From positions 1-64,000 of the forward strand of contig NZ_MCUV01000018.1 of assembly GCF_002873395.1 (NCBI RefSeq): a stretch of DNA of 64,000 nucleotides, in the 5' to 3' direction. This stretch comes from Vibrio sp. 10N.286.49.B3. Lineage in GTDB: Bacteria > Pseudomonadota > Gammaproteobacteria > Enterobacterales > Vibrionaceae. How positions within the stretch are numbered: position 1 is the first letter of the stretch; each line of letters begins with the position of its first letter. The position numbers were made by a program, and so were the translations under genes. The notes beneath the pieces were generated by a model. It ran no database searches, was not told the DNA's origin, and saw only the letters and a program-made list of their open reading frames with translations. Of this stretch, positions 9,475-17,809 are shown piece after piece.

Positions 9475-10659
9475 ATGGAAATAAATCAAAACAAATTTTT
9501 ACCCATATGGTTAGCTTTAAGCCTTTTTCTTACCGCTTGTAGTTCGCCCCATACGCTAGAAAAGAGAGTGACGGAAGATAACTACAAGTCAGTTTCCATC
9601 TCTTCGGAAGGTAAAGTCGCAAATGGTGAACCAGTGCGTTTTTGGTTTGATGAACCGGTTGATTTTCTATTGAATAAAGATGAGGTGACCACACCGCTGA
9701 AAATTAAAGGTGATCGTCTGAGAATTTTAGCGCTATCAGGTGGCGGTGCAAATGGTGCTTATGGTGCTGGGGTTATTAAAGGCTTGCGTGATAGTGGTCA
9801 ATTGGCTAACTATTCAATAGTAACAGGTATTAGTGCAGGATCTTTAATCGCACCTTTTGTATTCGCAGGCGATGAGAATATAGATTACCTGAAAGAGGTG
9901 ATGCTGAGCTTAAATGATAAGTTAGTATTAGGAAAACGAAATTTTTTAAACACACTGCTAAAAGATGCTTTTACTGATGGTGAAAGTATGCTCGACTTCA
10001 TTGAAAAGGTCTATACACCCGCTTTAATAGACAAAATTGCACTAGAGCATAAAGCAGGGCGACGTTTATTTATAGGTACAACACATTTTGATTCAGAAGA
10101 GCTTGTTGTTTGGAATATCGGTCGTATAGCAGAAAGTGATATGCCAAATAAAGCTGAACTGATTCATCAAATATTAGCAGCAAGCTCCTCTATTCCTGGT
10201 GTTTTCCCTCCCCAGTTTATTAATGTGAACTATTTAGATGAGCAATATGAAGAGTTGCATGTTGATGGTGGTATTGTGATGCAAATGTTCTTTAACCCAG
10301 GACAAATAAATTATCATGAACTAAATCAAGCGTTGGGTTTGTCTGTTGCGCCGCAAGTCCATGTTATCCGAAATGGCTTCTTGAAAGTACCTTATCAATC
10401 AGTGCCTGATAAAGGAATAAAGCTACTTAGTCGCAGTTTATCGAGCTTAACCGTTCAACAGGCGAAAGGAGATCTATATAGGATGATGTACATAAGTGAA
10501 TTAAATAACCTAGACCTCTCATTTACTTTTATAGAAGACAGCTTTGAGGCTCCAAAAGTCACCAATGATATGTTTGATCTAGAGTATATGAAAGCATTAT
10601 ATCATTATGGATATAATAAGGCTGTTCAAGGCGATCTATGGCAAACAGAAGTACCATAA
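9475..10659 (+). CDS. Patatin-like phospholipase lipoprotein
   Basis: A 394-residue protein with a lipobox (LTAC, Cys22) predicting a lipid-anchored envelope protein. Patatin hallmarks are present in order: the oxyanion loop GGGANGAYGAG from about residue 89, the nucleophile elbow GISAGS (Ser121 in G-x-S-x-G) and the DGG motif (Asp264) that completes the Ser-Asp dyad. The family hydrolyses acyl ester bonds of phospholipids. The second residue after the lipid Cys is Ser rather than Asp, so outer-membrane sorting is expected. The gene stands alone, 74 bp ahead of a LysR gene. It may act in membrane lipid turnover; the substrate cannot be read from sequence. Confidence 0.85.
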   Translation: MEINQNKFLPIWLALSLFLTACSSPHTLEKRVTEDNYKSVSISSEGKVANGEPVRFWFDEPVDFLLNKDEVTTPLKIKGDRLRILALSGGGANGAYGAGVIKGLRDSGQLANYSIVTGISAGSLIAPFVFAGDENIDYLKEVMLSLNDKLVLGKRNFLNTLLKDAFTDGESMLDFIEKVYTPALIDKIALEHKAGRRLFIGTTHFDSEELVVWNIGRIAESDMPNKAELIHQILAASSSIPGVFPPQFINVNYLDEQYEELHVDGGIVMQMFFNPGQINYHELNQALGLSVAPQVHVIRNGFLKVPYQSVPDKGIKLLSRSLSSLTVQQAKGDLYRMMYISELNNLDLSFTFIEDSFEAPKVTNDMFDLEYMKALYHYGYNKAVQGDLWQTEVP

Positions 10660-10732
10660 CAGCTTAATTCGACTCAGTTTGATGTACATAAATGATGTGT
10701 GATGGTATGTTATTAAATAATTAACATTCTAT

Positions 10733-11656
10733 ATGATGAAGCACATTATGAACTTTAGTTTAGAGCAACTTTTAGCCTTTGTTTCGGTTTATGAACAGCT
10801 TTCGTTTAGTAAAGCTGCGGTTAAACTTAATAAGCATCGTACGACAATAGGGCAAGTGATCACGAATTTAGAAGATCAGCTTGCAGTAAAGCTATTTGAG
10901 CGTATTGGTCGCTCAGTTGAGGCAACGGAAGATGGTCATTTACTTTATCACTATGCCAAACAAGCTTTAGAACAAGCTCGTGTGTTTGATAAGGTAGCAT
11001 TGAGTTTATCTTATGGCGGTATGGAAAATGTCACCATTGCTTATTCGAGTATTTTACCACACAGGATTTTATCTGATATCCGTTCCCAGTTAGCCAAGGA
11101 CTTTCCAACAATGAGAGTTAACTTTTTGGTACGTACTAAATCGGAGATCAAAAAAGGTCTTCAAAGTGGTGAAATTCACTTTGGCTTGGTTAATATTCAT
11201 GAAAGTTCAGCGATACATAGTTTTGATGCCTCGCTACTTGGGCATATTGAGTTTGTTCCTTTTGTGCAAAAGGGTAGTGAGCTGTCAAAACTATCTTCTA
11301 GCCAAGCGCTAAGAGGTTTACGTAATAGCCGACAGTTTGTACTTCGTTCGTTAGTTGACGAAGGAATAAAAGATAAAATTTTAGTCTCTGCGGAACATGA
11401 AGAAATCGATCAACTTGCTTTAATTATCCGTATGGTGCAAGAGGGACTTGGGTGGGCTATGTTGCCGAAAATACTATCTGAGTCAGAGTATAATATTGAG
11501 AATATTCAGGTCATTAAAGGGGATGAACTAAAAGATGGCTTTAAATTTGCTATCGCTCTATGGTGTCCTCACTCAAAACAAATATCAGTGGTAAAACAAT
11601 CGATACTAATTGCATTAAAAAATTATATCGAACGCTTTAAAAAGCTACAAGAATAA
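10733..11656 (+). CDS. LysR-family transcriptional regulator
   Basis: A 307-residue protein. The N-terminal winged helix-turn-helix is clear: MNFSLEQLLAFVSVYEQ, then LSFSKAAVKLNKHRTTIGQ and VKLFERIGRSVEATEDG, as in LysR proteins. The remaining about 220 residues fit the two-lobed effector-binding domain. The frame opens at 10733, but the second ATG (10748, MNFSLEQL) matches the usual family start better; neither has a good ribosome site. It follows the patatin gene on the same strand and ends in its own terminator. Target genes and effector are unknown. Confidence 0.85.
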   Translation: MMKHIMNFSLEQLLAFVSVYEQLSFSKAAVKLNKHRTTIGQVITNLEDQLAVKLFERIGRSVEATEDGHLLYHYAKQALEQARVFDKVALSLSYGGMENVTIAYSSILPHRILSDIRSQLAKDFPTMRVNFLVRTKSEIKKGLQSGEIHFGLVNIHESSAIHSFDASLLGHIEFVPFVQKGSELSKLSSSQALRGLRNSRQFVLRSLVDEGIKDKILVSAEHEEIDQLALIIRMVQEGLGWAMLPKILSESEYNIENIQVIKGDELKDGFKFAIALWCPHSKQISVVKQSILIALKNYIERFKKLQE

Positions 11657-11674
11657 TTCTTATATAGTGTCAAT

Positions 11675-11702
11675 AAGGAGTACACAGAGTGCTCCTTTTT
11701 AC
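11675..11702 (+). terminator. Rho-independent terminator after the LysR gene
   Basis: A 9-bp stem AAGGAGTAC/GTGCTCCTT (one G-U pair) with a 5-base loop is followed by TTTTT, 18 bases after the stop. Confidence 0.8.
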
Positions 11703-11980
11703 TATCCTCCTTCCAAAGCTATTCTGCGCTCTTCTTGTATATCGAAACCTTTTGTTATATGAACAAATCAACTGGAATACTCTCTTCGGCAATAAAGCGG
11801 GTTTAAATTGCTTGTAGGGTTTCATCCATCGTATGTGAGTTCGATAATTTTTTTAAATCAACTAAACTTCATGCCAAGGTTATCGCTTAAAGAAGGTGTG
11901 AATGCTATTCAAATAGTGCAGAGCATAAAGCGTTCTTTATTACGATATTGTAAATCTACTTTCCTTCATGTAGGCAAAAT
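11703..11980. other. Intergenic region ahead of the BamA/TamA-like gene
   Basis: About 280 bases between the LysR terminator and the next gene. A short open frame (11808-12020) runs into the next gene out of phase and has no coding character. The region presumably holds a promoter; I see no operator or RNA element. Confidence 0.35.
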
Positions 11981-13150
11981 ATGCATAAGTATACACTATC
12001 TCATCTATCCTTATTGTTAACCTCAGTTTTGGCTTTGCCAGCAGCAGCCTCATTTTTTGATCCTATTGATAATCAGTTCGATTTAGGGGAGCACCTTGCT
12101 GAGAACGCCTATGGATTTCTGCCTATTCCTATATTAATAACCGAACCCGCTGTTGGCGTTGGTGGAGGTGTAGTCGGTTTATTTTTACATGAAAGTGAAG
12201 AAGAAAAGAATGCCCGTAAAGAGCTTGCAATGCATTCTTTGGATGGTGGAGCACAGTTAATGCCCGCGGCAATTACGTTAGTCGGTGCAGCAGGTACAGA
12301 AAATGGTACTTGGTTTGCGTTCGCAGGCCACAGGCATTCATGGTTGAAAGATTCAATTCGTTATACGGGTGGTCTTGGTGCAGGTGAAGCTAACTTAGAT
12401 ATTTATCAAGATATTAGTTTGATAGAAACCCCTCTAAAATTTCAAACAAACACTTCTGGGGCAGTCTTATTCCAACATTTACAATTTCGAATTGCTGATA
12501 TGCCATTGATGCTCGGTGTTAAACAAATTTTAGCTCAATCATCTGTTGGCTCTGATAATAAATATATCGATAAAGTTTTGACTTTACTTCTTGGTGAGGA
12601 TTCAATCACTTCAGGTTTAGGTATTACTGCAGATTATGACACTCGTAATAATCTATTTTTTCCAACTAACGGCTATGCTATTACTGCCGAGTATATGATT
12701 TATGATGAAAAAATAGGCAGCGATTGGAATTATCACAATTTAAATATTAATGGTGAGGGTTATATTCCATTAAATGATAAATGGACACTGGCCTTAGCTG
12801 GTAATTACCAATTATTTAATTCAGATCAGTTTATTCTACCACCAACAGTACAACCTTATGTGGATCTTCGAGGCGTTGCTTCATATCGTTATCAAGGTGA
12901 TGAAATACAAACTATTCAATCACAAATTATGTATGCAATTGACAACCGCTGGACCGTATCTGCATTTTATGGAATAGGTCGTGCAATTGAAGATAAAAAA
13001 TTCGCTCAAGATAATGATGAAAGTGTTGATGCTTATGGTGTTGGTTTTCGTTATCAGATAGCACGTCGTTATGGTATTCATATGGGTGTAGATGTAGCTT
13101 TTAGTGATGACGATAGTGCTTTTTATATCACTGTTGGTAGTGGTTTGTAA
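11981..13150 (+). CDS. Short BamA/TamA-family (Omp85) outer-membrane protein
   Basis: A 389-residue exported protein (leader ending ALPAAASF). It lacks POTRA repeats and consists almost wholly of a surface-antigen/Omp85-type barrel. Supporting signs are the N-terminal PIPILITEPAVGVGGG strand, DYDTRNNLFFPTNGYAITAEY (the usual D-T-R-D/N-x-x-F-P-x-x-G motif of the family), and a closing MGVDVAFSDDDSAFYITVGSGL. POTRA-less Omp85 proteins are common in marine gammaproteobacteria and have no agreed function. No chaperone or secreted partner is next to it. It is a single-gene unit before the amidohydrolase cluster. Confidence 0.75.
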   Translation: MHKYTLSHLSLLLTSVLALPAAASFFDPIDNQFDLGEHLAENAYGFLPIPILITEPAVGVGGGVVGLFLHESEEEKNARKELAMHSLDGGAQLMPAAITLVGAAGTENGTWFAFAGHRHSWLKDSIRYTGGLGAGEANLDIYQDISLIETPLKFQTNTSGAVLFQHLQFRIADMPLMLGVKQILAQSSVGSDNKYIDKVLTLLLGEDSITSGLGITADYDTRNNLFFPTNGYAITAEYMIYDEKIGSDWNYHNLNINGEGYIPLNDKWTLALAGNYQLFNSDQFILPPTVQPYVDLRGVASYRYQGDEIQTIQSQIMYAIDNRWTVSAFYGIGRAIEDKKFAQDNDESVDAYGVGFRYQIARRYGIHMGVDVAFSDDDSAFYITVGSGL

Positions 13151-13298
13151 CTGGCTATTCACTTTATATGTAATGTCTATAAATTCATATCGTTACTGAT
13201 AATTTCATATTGGCAGTAAATGACCTGTCAAGCCTGTAAATTTGTTGGCTATACTTGATAAATGTATAATTTATTTTAATGTTTCTAAGGTTATAAAA

Positions 13299-14957
13299 AT
13301 GAATAAAGATTTAGAAATCAACACAAATGAAGTCGTTGATACTTCAAAGCGTTCAACACTAACAAAATTAGCAGTAGGTGCTGCAGCGATTCCTTTTGCT
13401 TCTGTATTACATGCGGCTCCTGAGAAGCTTGTTGGTCAAAACATCAAGTTAATGCCAAATGAAAAAGGTCCATTTGACGTCGTTATTGAAAATGGTCGTG
13501 TTATCGATCCAGAAACAAAGCTAGATGCTGTTCGTAACGTAGGTATCAAAGGTAACCGTATTGCCGCTATTTCTGAGCAAAAGCTACAAGGTGCAAAAGT
13601 TATTGATGCCACTGGTTTAGTCATTGCACCTGGTTTCATTGATATGCACGCTCACGGTCAGCAACTACCAGCTGCTCGTGCACAAGCATTTGATGGTGTG
13701 ACTACGGCATTAGAAATGGAATCTGGCTTGCTACCAATCAGCAAGTTCTACGATCTTACTGCAGCAGAAGGTCGTCCTATCAACTACGGCGCATCGGTTG
13801 CTTGGACTTACGCACGTATTATGGCGAAAGAGAGTACGATGCCACCCGCTGATGGCACGATCACTTGGTTCCAACAAGCCTTCGCTAAGAGTAATTGGCA
13901 AAACACAATTGCAACAAAAGATGAATTAAAAGAGCTACTTGGCTACGTAGAGCAGGGCCTTAAAGAAGGTGGCTTAGGTATTGGCATCAATGGTGGTTAT
14001 GCACCAGGTTACGGTCACAAAGAGTACTATGAACTTGCTAAGCTAGCGAAAAGCTTCGAAGTACCAACTTACACGCACATCCGTTACCTAAACAGTGCTG
14101 AACCAAAATCAAGCTTTGAAGCTTATCAAGAGCTTATCAGCCTTTCTGCTACAACAGGTGCACACATGCACATCTGTCACTTGAACAGTACTTCTGTGCA
14201 AGATATCGATGATTGTGCGGATCTGATTCAATCGGCAATTGATAAAGACCTACCAATTACAACAGAAGCTTACCCATACGGTGCAGGTTCTTCAGTTGTT
14301 GGTGCAGAAGTATTCCGTGGTTCAGATTGGGTAGAGCGCTGGGGTGTGCCAAGTGCAAGCTACATGGAAATGAACGGTAAAGCGCTTAACCAAGAGAAAA
14401 TTACTGAACTACAAGAAACTGCTCCAGGTTCTGTCGTTGTTATGCACTTCTTAAAACCAGATGAGAATAAAGAAGACCGTCGTAAGATGGATCGTTCTGT
14501 ACTATTCCCTGGTGCTGCTATTGCTTCAGATGCAATGCCTTGGATGGACAAAACTGGTGCACTTATTGAAGGTTCAGTGTGGCCACTTCCTGCTGATGCA
14601 TTTGCTCACCCACGTTCAATTGCAACGTTTACTCGCTTCATTCACAAATACGTTAATGAATACAAAGCAGTAAACTTAGTTGAAGCGATGGAACGTACAA
14701 GTTTAAACGCTTGTCGTATTCTTGAAGATGCCATCCCACAAATGCAAAACAAGGGCCGTGTGCAAGTAGGTAAAGATGCTGATTTAGCTATCTTTAAATT
14801 AGATGAAGTGAAAGACATTGCAACATTTGATAAACCAAATGCACTTTCTACTGGTATTAAGCACCTTATCGTAAATGGTAAGCCAGTGATTGAAAATGAA
14901 GAGCTACATTTAGATGTAATGGCTGGTCAAGCAATTCGTCGTGATGTAACAGCATAA
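13299..14957 (+). CDS. D-glutamate deacylase-like amidohydrolase, paralogue 1
   Basis: The protein is 552 residues from the ATG at 13299, which has TAAGG 8 bases upstream; the frame opens at 13242. The leader carries SKRSTLTKL before a hydrophobic stretch ending VLHA, resembling a Tat signal with Lys-Arg in place of the twin arginine. The body is an amidohydrolase: FDVVIENGRVIDPET strands, the metal-binding HAH (about residues 117-119), FDGVTTALEME, THIRY, HICHLN and ASDAMPW. This order fits the D-aminoacylase/D-glutamate deacylase branch, zinc enzymes that remove the acyl group from N-acyl-D-amino acids. The usual bridging Cys of D-aminoacylases is not evident; an acidic residue stands in that stretch. 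A close paralogue lies beyond the CobW gene. Confidence 0.8.
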   Translation: MNKDLEINTNEVVDTSKRSTLTKLAVGAAAIPFASVLHAAPEKLVGQNIKLMPNEKGPFDVVIENGRVIDPETKLDAVRNVGIKGNRIAAISEQKLQGAKVIDATGLVIAPGFIDMHAHGQQLPAARAQAFDGVTTALEMESGLLPISKFYDLTAAEGRPINYGASVAWTYARIMAKESTMPPADGTITWFQQAFAKSNWQNTIATKDELKELLGYVEQGLKEGGLGIGINGGYAPGYGHKEYYELAKLAKSFEVPTYTHIRYLNSAEPKSSFEAYQELISLSATTGAHMHICHLNSTSVQDIDDCADLIQSAIDKDLPITTEAYPYGAGSSVVGAEVFRGSDWVERWGVPSASYMEMNGKALNQEKITELQETAPGSVVVMHFLKPDENKEDRRKMDRSVLFPGAAIASDAMPWMDKTGALIEGSVWPLPADAFAHPRSIATFTRFIHKYVNEYKAVNLVEAMERTSLNACRILEDAIPQMQNKGRVQVGKDADLAIFKLDEVKDIATFDKPNALSTGIKHLIVNGKPVIENEELHLDVMAGQAIRRDVTA

Positions 14958-14972
14958 TCAATTAACAACGAT

Positions 14973-15002
14973 AAAAGGCTAGGTATTTTCTAGCCTTTTT
15001 TG
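14973..15002 (+). terminator. Terminator after amidohydrolase 1
   Basis: A 9-bp perfect stem AAAGGCTAG/CTAGCCTTT followed by a T-run, 16 bases after the stop codon. It suggests that the following CobW gene is at least partly transcribed on its own. Confidence 0.85.
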
Positions 15003-15050
15003 TGAGAAATTTTTGAATAAAAACACACTGATAAAGTAAGAGAGCATGCT

Positions 15051-16031
15051 ATGAGTAATAAGCCAATTCCTGTCACTATTTTAGCTGGCTTTTTGGGCGC
15101 AGGAAAAACAACGCTATTAAATCATATTCTAACCAATGCAAATGGAATGCGCATGGCTGTGATCGTTAACGATTTTGGTTCAATTAATGTTGATGCTGAA
15201 CTTGTTAAATCTGAAAGTGAAAATATGATCAGCTTAGAAAATGGCTGTATCTGTTGTAACCTTGCTGAAGGCCTTGTGGTTTCAGTAATGCGTTTATTAG
15301 CATTAGAAGAAAGACCTGATCATATTATTGTTGAAACATCAGGCATTGCTGAACCAAAAGAAGTCGCTCAAAATTTCGAAGACCCAGAATTACAAGTTCA
15401 TGCGCCGCTAAATGCTATTGTTACAACGATTGATGCTGAAAATATCTTAGGTCTTGAAGGTCCAATGGCAGATCTTGCACTGCAACAAATTCACGTTGCT
15501 GATATTGTTTTGGTTAATAAAGTTGATTTAGTTGATAGTGATAAACTCAACGAAGTAAAACAGTGGTGCAGAACTCAGGCTCCTTTTGCCAAGTTAGTTG
15601 AAATTGAATACGCCAATGTTGATTTACCAATTCTGTTTGATGTGCCAGAAAGAGTGGCTCAGTTAGAAAAAACAGAAGCGCATGGTTGTCATCATCATGA
15701 TTGTAATGATGAGCATTGTGATCATGACCATGTTAACCACAATTTTGAAACGTTCAGTTTTGAAACAGAGAAACCTTTATCACTACAAGCCTTATATCCG
15801 TTATTACAACAATTCTCTATTGATGCATATCGAATGAAAGGTATTTTAAATCTGATCGATCGCCCTGATCATCGTTGTATTTTCCAATGTACAGGTCAAC
15901 GTGCCAATGTCACTGTTGGTGATGCGTGGCAAGAAGATGAGAATCGAGCGACTCGACTTGTCTTCATTGGGCCAAAAGGCGGTCTTGATCAAGTGGCGAT
16001 GAAAGCCAAGCTAGATGCATTGGTTGCTTAA
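15051..16031 (+). CDS. CobW/COG0523-family metallochaperone GTPase
   Basis: A 326-residue G3E GTPase. The P-loop GFLGAGKTTLLN starts at residue 13, the family metal motif ENGCICCN (C-x-C-C) is near residues 63-70, VETSGIAEP is the switch region and LVNKVDLVD the base-specificity motif. A His/Asp/Cys-rich loop near residues 208-227 (HGCHHHDCNDEHCDHDHVNH) is typical of zinc-handling members such as YeiR and YjiA. The C-terminal CobW domain follows. These proteins use GTP to deliver Zn(II) or Co(II) to client enzymes. It sits between two metal-dependent amidohydrolase genes, 61 bp before the second, which makes those enzymes the likely clients (inference). Confidence 0.9.
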   Translation: MSNKPIPVTILAGFLGAGKTTLLNHILTNANGMRMAVIVNDFGSINVDAELVKSESENMISLENGCICCNLAEGLVVSVMRLLALEERPDHIIVETSGIAEPKEVAQNFEDPELQVHAPLNAIVTTIDAENILGLEGPMADLALQQIHVADIVLVNKVDLVDSDKLNEVKQWCRTQAPFAKLVEIEYANVDLPILFDVPERVAQLEKTEAHGCHHHDCNDEHCDHDHVNHNFETFSFETEKPLSLQALYPLLQQFSIDAYRMKGILNLIDRPDHRCIFQCTGQRANVTVGDAWQEDENRATRLVFIGPKGGLDQVAMKAKLDALVA

Positions 16032-16092
16032 TTACCGAAATATTCGTTGTTTTGGTCTCTCATTTATATAAATAAAAATAACAAGGTATTTT

Positions 16093-17733
16093 ATGTCTGA
16101 CTCTATGAAAAATGACATTGATGTTAGTAAACGTAGTTCAATGAAAAAATTAGCGCTAGGTGCTGCAGCATTACCACTTGCTTCTGTAGTATACGCTGAA
16201 GCTGATAAACTAGAATCAAAGCCTCTATTAATGCCAAATGAAAAAGGCCCATTTGATGTTGTTATCAACAATGGTCGTGTTGTTGACCCAGAAACTGGCC
16301 TAGATGCTGTCCGTAACGTTGGTTTGAAAGGCAAGCGTATTGCAGCAATCTCTACTGAAAAGTTAGAAGGTAAAAAGGTTATTGATGCGACTGGTTTAAT
16401 TGTTGCACCTGGCTTTGTTGATATGCATGCTCATGGTCAACAACTCCCAGCAGCACGAGCGCAAGCGTTCGATGGTGTAACTACTGCATTAGAAATGGAA
16501 TCAGGTCTATTACCAATTGGTAAGTTCTATGATGATACCGCTTCTGAAGGTCGCCCAATTAACTACGGTGCATCCGTTGCGTGGACTTTTGCTCGTGTTA
16601 TGGCAAAAGAAAGCGATATGCCACCTGCAGACGGCACCATCACTTGGTTCCAAAAAGCGTTTACAAAAACAAATTGGCAGAAGGATATCGCAACAGACGC
16701 TGAACTAGATAGCATCCTTAAAGATGTTGAGCAAGGCCTGAAAGAAGGTGGTCTTGGTATTGGTGTTAATGCGGGTTACGCTCCTGGCTACGGTCACAAA
16801 GAGTACTACGAACTGGCTAAACTGGCTAAACGCTATGATCTACCAACTTACACGCACGTACGTTATGCAAATGGTAGTGAGCCAAACTCAAGTTTTGAAG
16901 CTTACCAAGAGTTGATCAGCTTAGCGGCGACAACGGGTGCACACATGCACATTTGTCACCTAAACAGTACTTCAGTTCGTGATATTGATGACTGTGCTGA
17001 TTTAGTACAAGAAGCAATAGATAAAGGTTTACCGATTACGACTGAAGCTTACCCATACGGTGCAGGTTCAACAGCGGTAGGTGCGGCACTATTTAATGGT
17101 CCAGATTGGACTGAGCGTTTTGGTGTGCCAGATGCAAGCTACATGGAAGCAAACGGCAAGCCAATGACGCAGAATAAGATCGATGAACTGCGTGAAACTA
17201 ACCCAGGTGAAATCGTTGTTATTCACTTCCTAAAGCCAGATGATTACCAAGAAGATTTACGCATGATGAAGCGTTCAGTACTATTCCCAGGTGCTGCGAT
17301 TGCTTCAGATGCTATGCCGTGGATGGATGCAAAAGGTGCTTTAATTGAAGGTGATGTATGGCCATTACCTGCTGATGCATTTGCTCACCCACGTTCAATT
17401 GGTTGTTTCGCTCGCTTTATCAACAAGTACGTTCTTGATTACAAGAGTATCTCTTTAGTTGAGGCAATGGAGCGTACCAGTCTAAATGCATGTCGTATTA
17501 TCGAAGACGCAGTACCACAAATGCGTAATAAAGGTCGTATTCAAGTAGGTAAAGATGCTGATATTGCAATCTTCAACCTTAATGAATTCAAAGATATGGC
17601 AACATTTACTGCACCAAACCTGCTTTCTGTAGGTATGCAGCATGTATTAGTTAACGGTCAGACTATCATTGAAGATGGTGAGTTGGACTTAGCAGCAATG
17701 CCAGGTCAACCAATCCGTAACCTACAAAAATAA
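16093..17733 (+). CDS. D-glutamate deacylase-like amidohydrolase, paralogue 2
   Basis: A 546-residue close paralogue of the protein encoded at 13299-14957; about four of five residues agree in the central stretch I compared. It keeps the HAH metal motif (about residues 112-114), FDGVTTALEME, THVRY, HICHLN and ASDAMPW. The leader has the same unusual SKRSSMKKL before a hydrophobic segment ending VVYAEA, again Lys-Arg where a Tat signal has Arg-Arg. AAGG lies 8 bases ahead of the ATG. The 61-bp gap after the CobW gene has no terminator, so the two are probably cotranscribed. The pair looks like a gene duplication that kept the metallochaperone between the copies; substrate specificities may have diverged. 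Confidence 0.8.
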   Translation: MSDSMKNDIDVSKRSSMKKLALGAAALPLASVVYAEADKLESKPLLMPNEKGPFDVVINNGRVVDPETGLDAVRNVGLKGKRIAAISTEKLEGKKVIDATGLIVAPGFVDMHAHGQQLPAARAQAFDGVTTALEMESGLLPIGKFYDDTASEGRPINYGASVAWTFARVMAKESDMPPADGTITWFQKAFTKTNWQKDIATDAELDSILKDVEQGLKEGGLGIGVNAGYAPGYGHKEYYELAKLAKRYDLPTYTHVRYANGSEPNSSFEAYQELISLAATTGAHMHICHLNSTSVRDIDDCADLVQEAIDKGLPITTEAYPYGAGSTAVGAALFNGPDWTERFGVPDASYMEANGKPMTQNKIDELRETNPGEIVVIHFLKPDDYQEDLRMMKRSVLFPGAAIASDAMPWMDAKGALIEGDVWPLPADAFAHPRSIGCFARFINKYVLDYKSISLVEAMERTSLNACRIIEDAVPQMRNKGRIQVGKDADIAIFNLNEFKDMATFTAPNLLSVGMQHVLVNGQTIIEDGELDLAAMPGQPIRNLQK

Positions 17734-17756
17734 TTTAAGTCATATTTAATACTTAT

Positions 17757-17792
17757 AAAGCACACTGAATTGGTTTTCAGTGTGCTTTTTTT
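17757..17792 (+). terminator. Terminator after amidohydrolase 2
   Basis: A perfect 12-bp stem AAAGCACACTGA/TCAGTGTGCTTT with an 8-base loop and a T-run. It ends the CobW-amidohydrolase unit. Confidence 0.88.
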
Positions 17793-17809
17793 GTAGCGTC
17801 AAATTGAAT

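Noticed and set aside
11808..12020. 70-codon ORF just before the BamA/TamA-like gene
   Set aside because: It runs into the next gene out of phase, is not domain-like and lacks a ribosome site.
13242..13298. Upstream extension of amidohydrolase 1 to the frame's first start codon
   Set aside because: TAAGG is positioned for the ATG at 13299 and the added 19 residues do not look like part of the leader.
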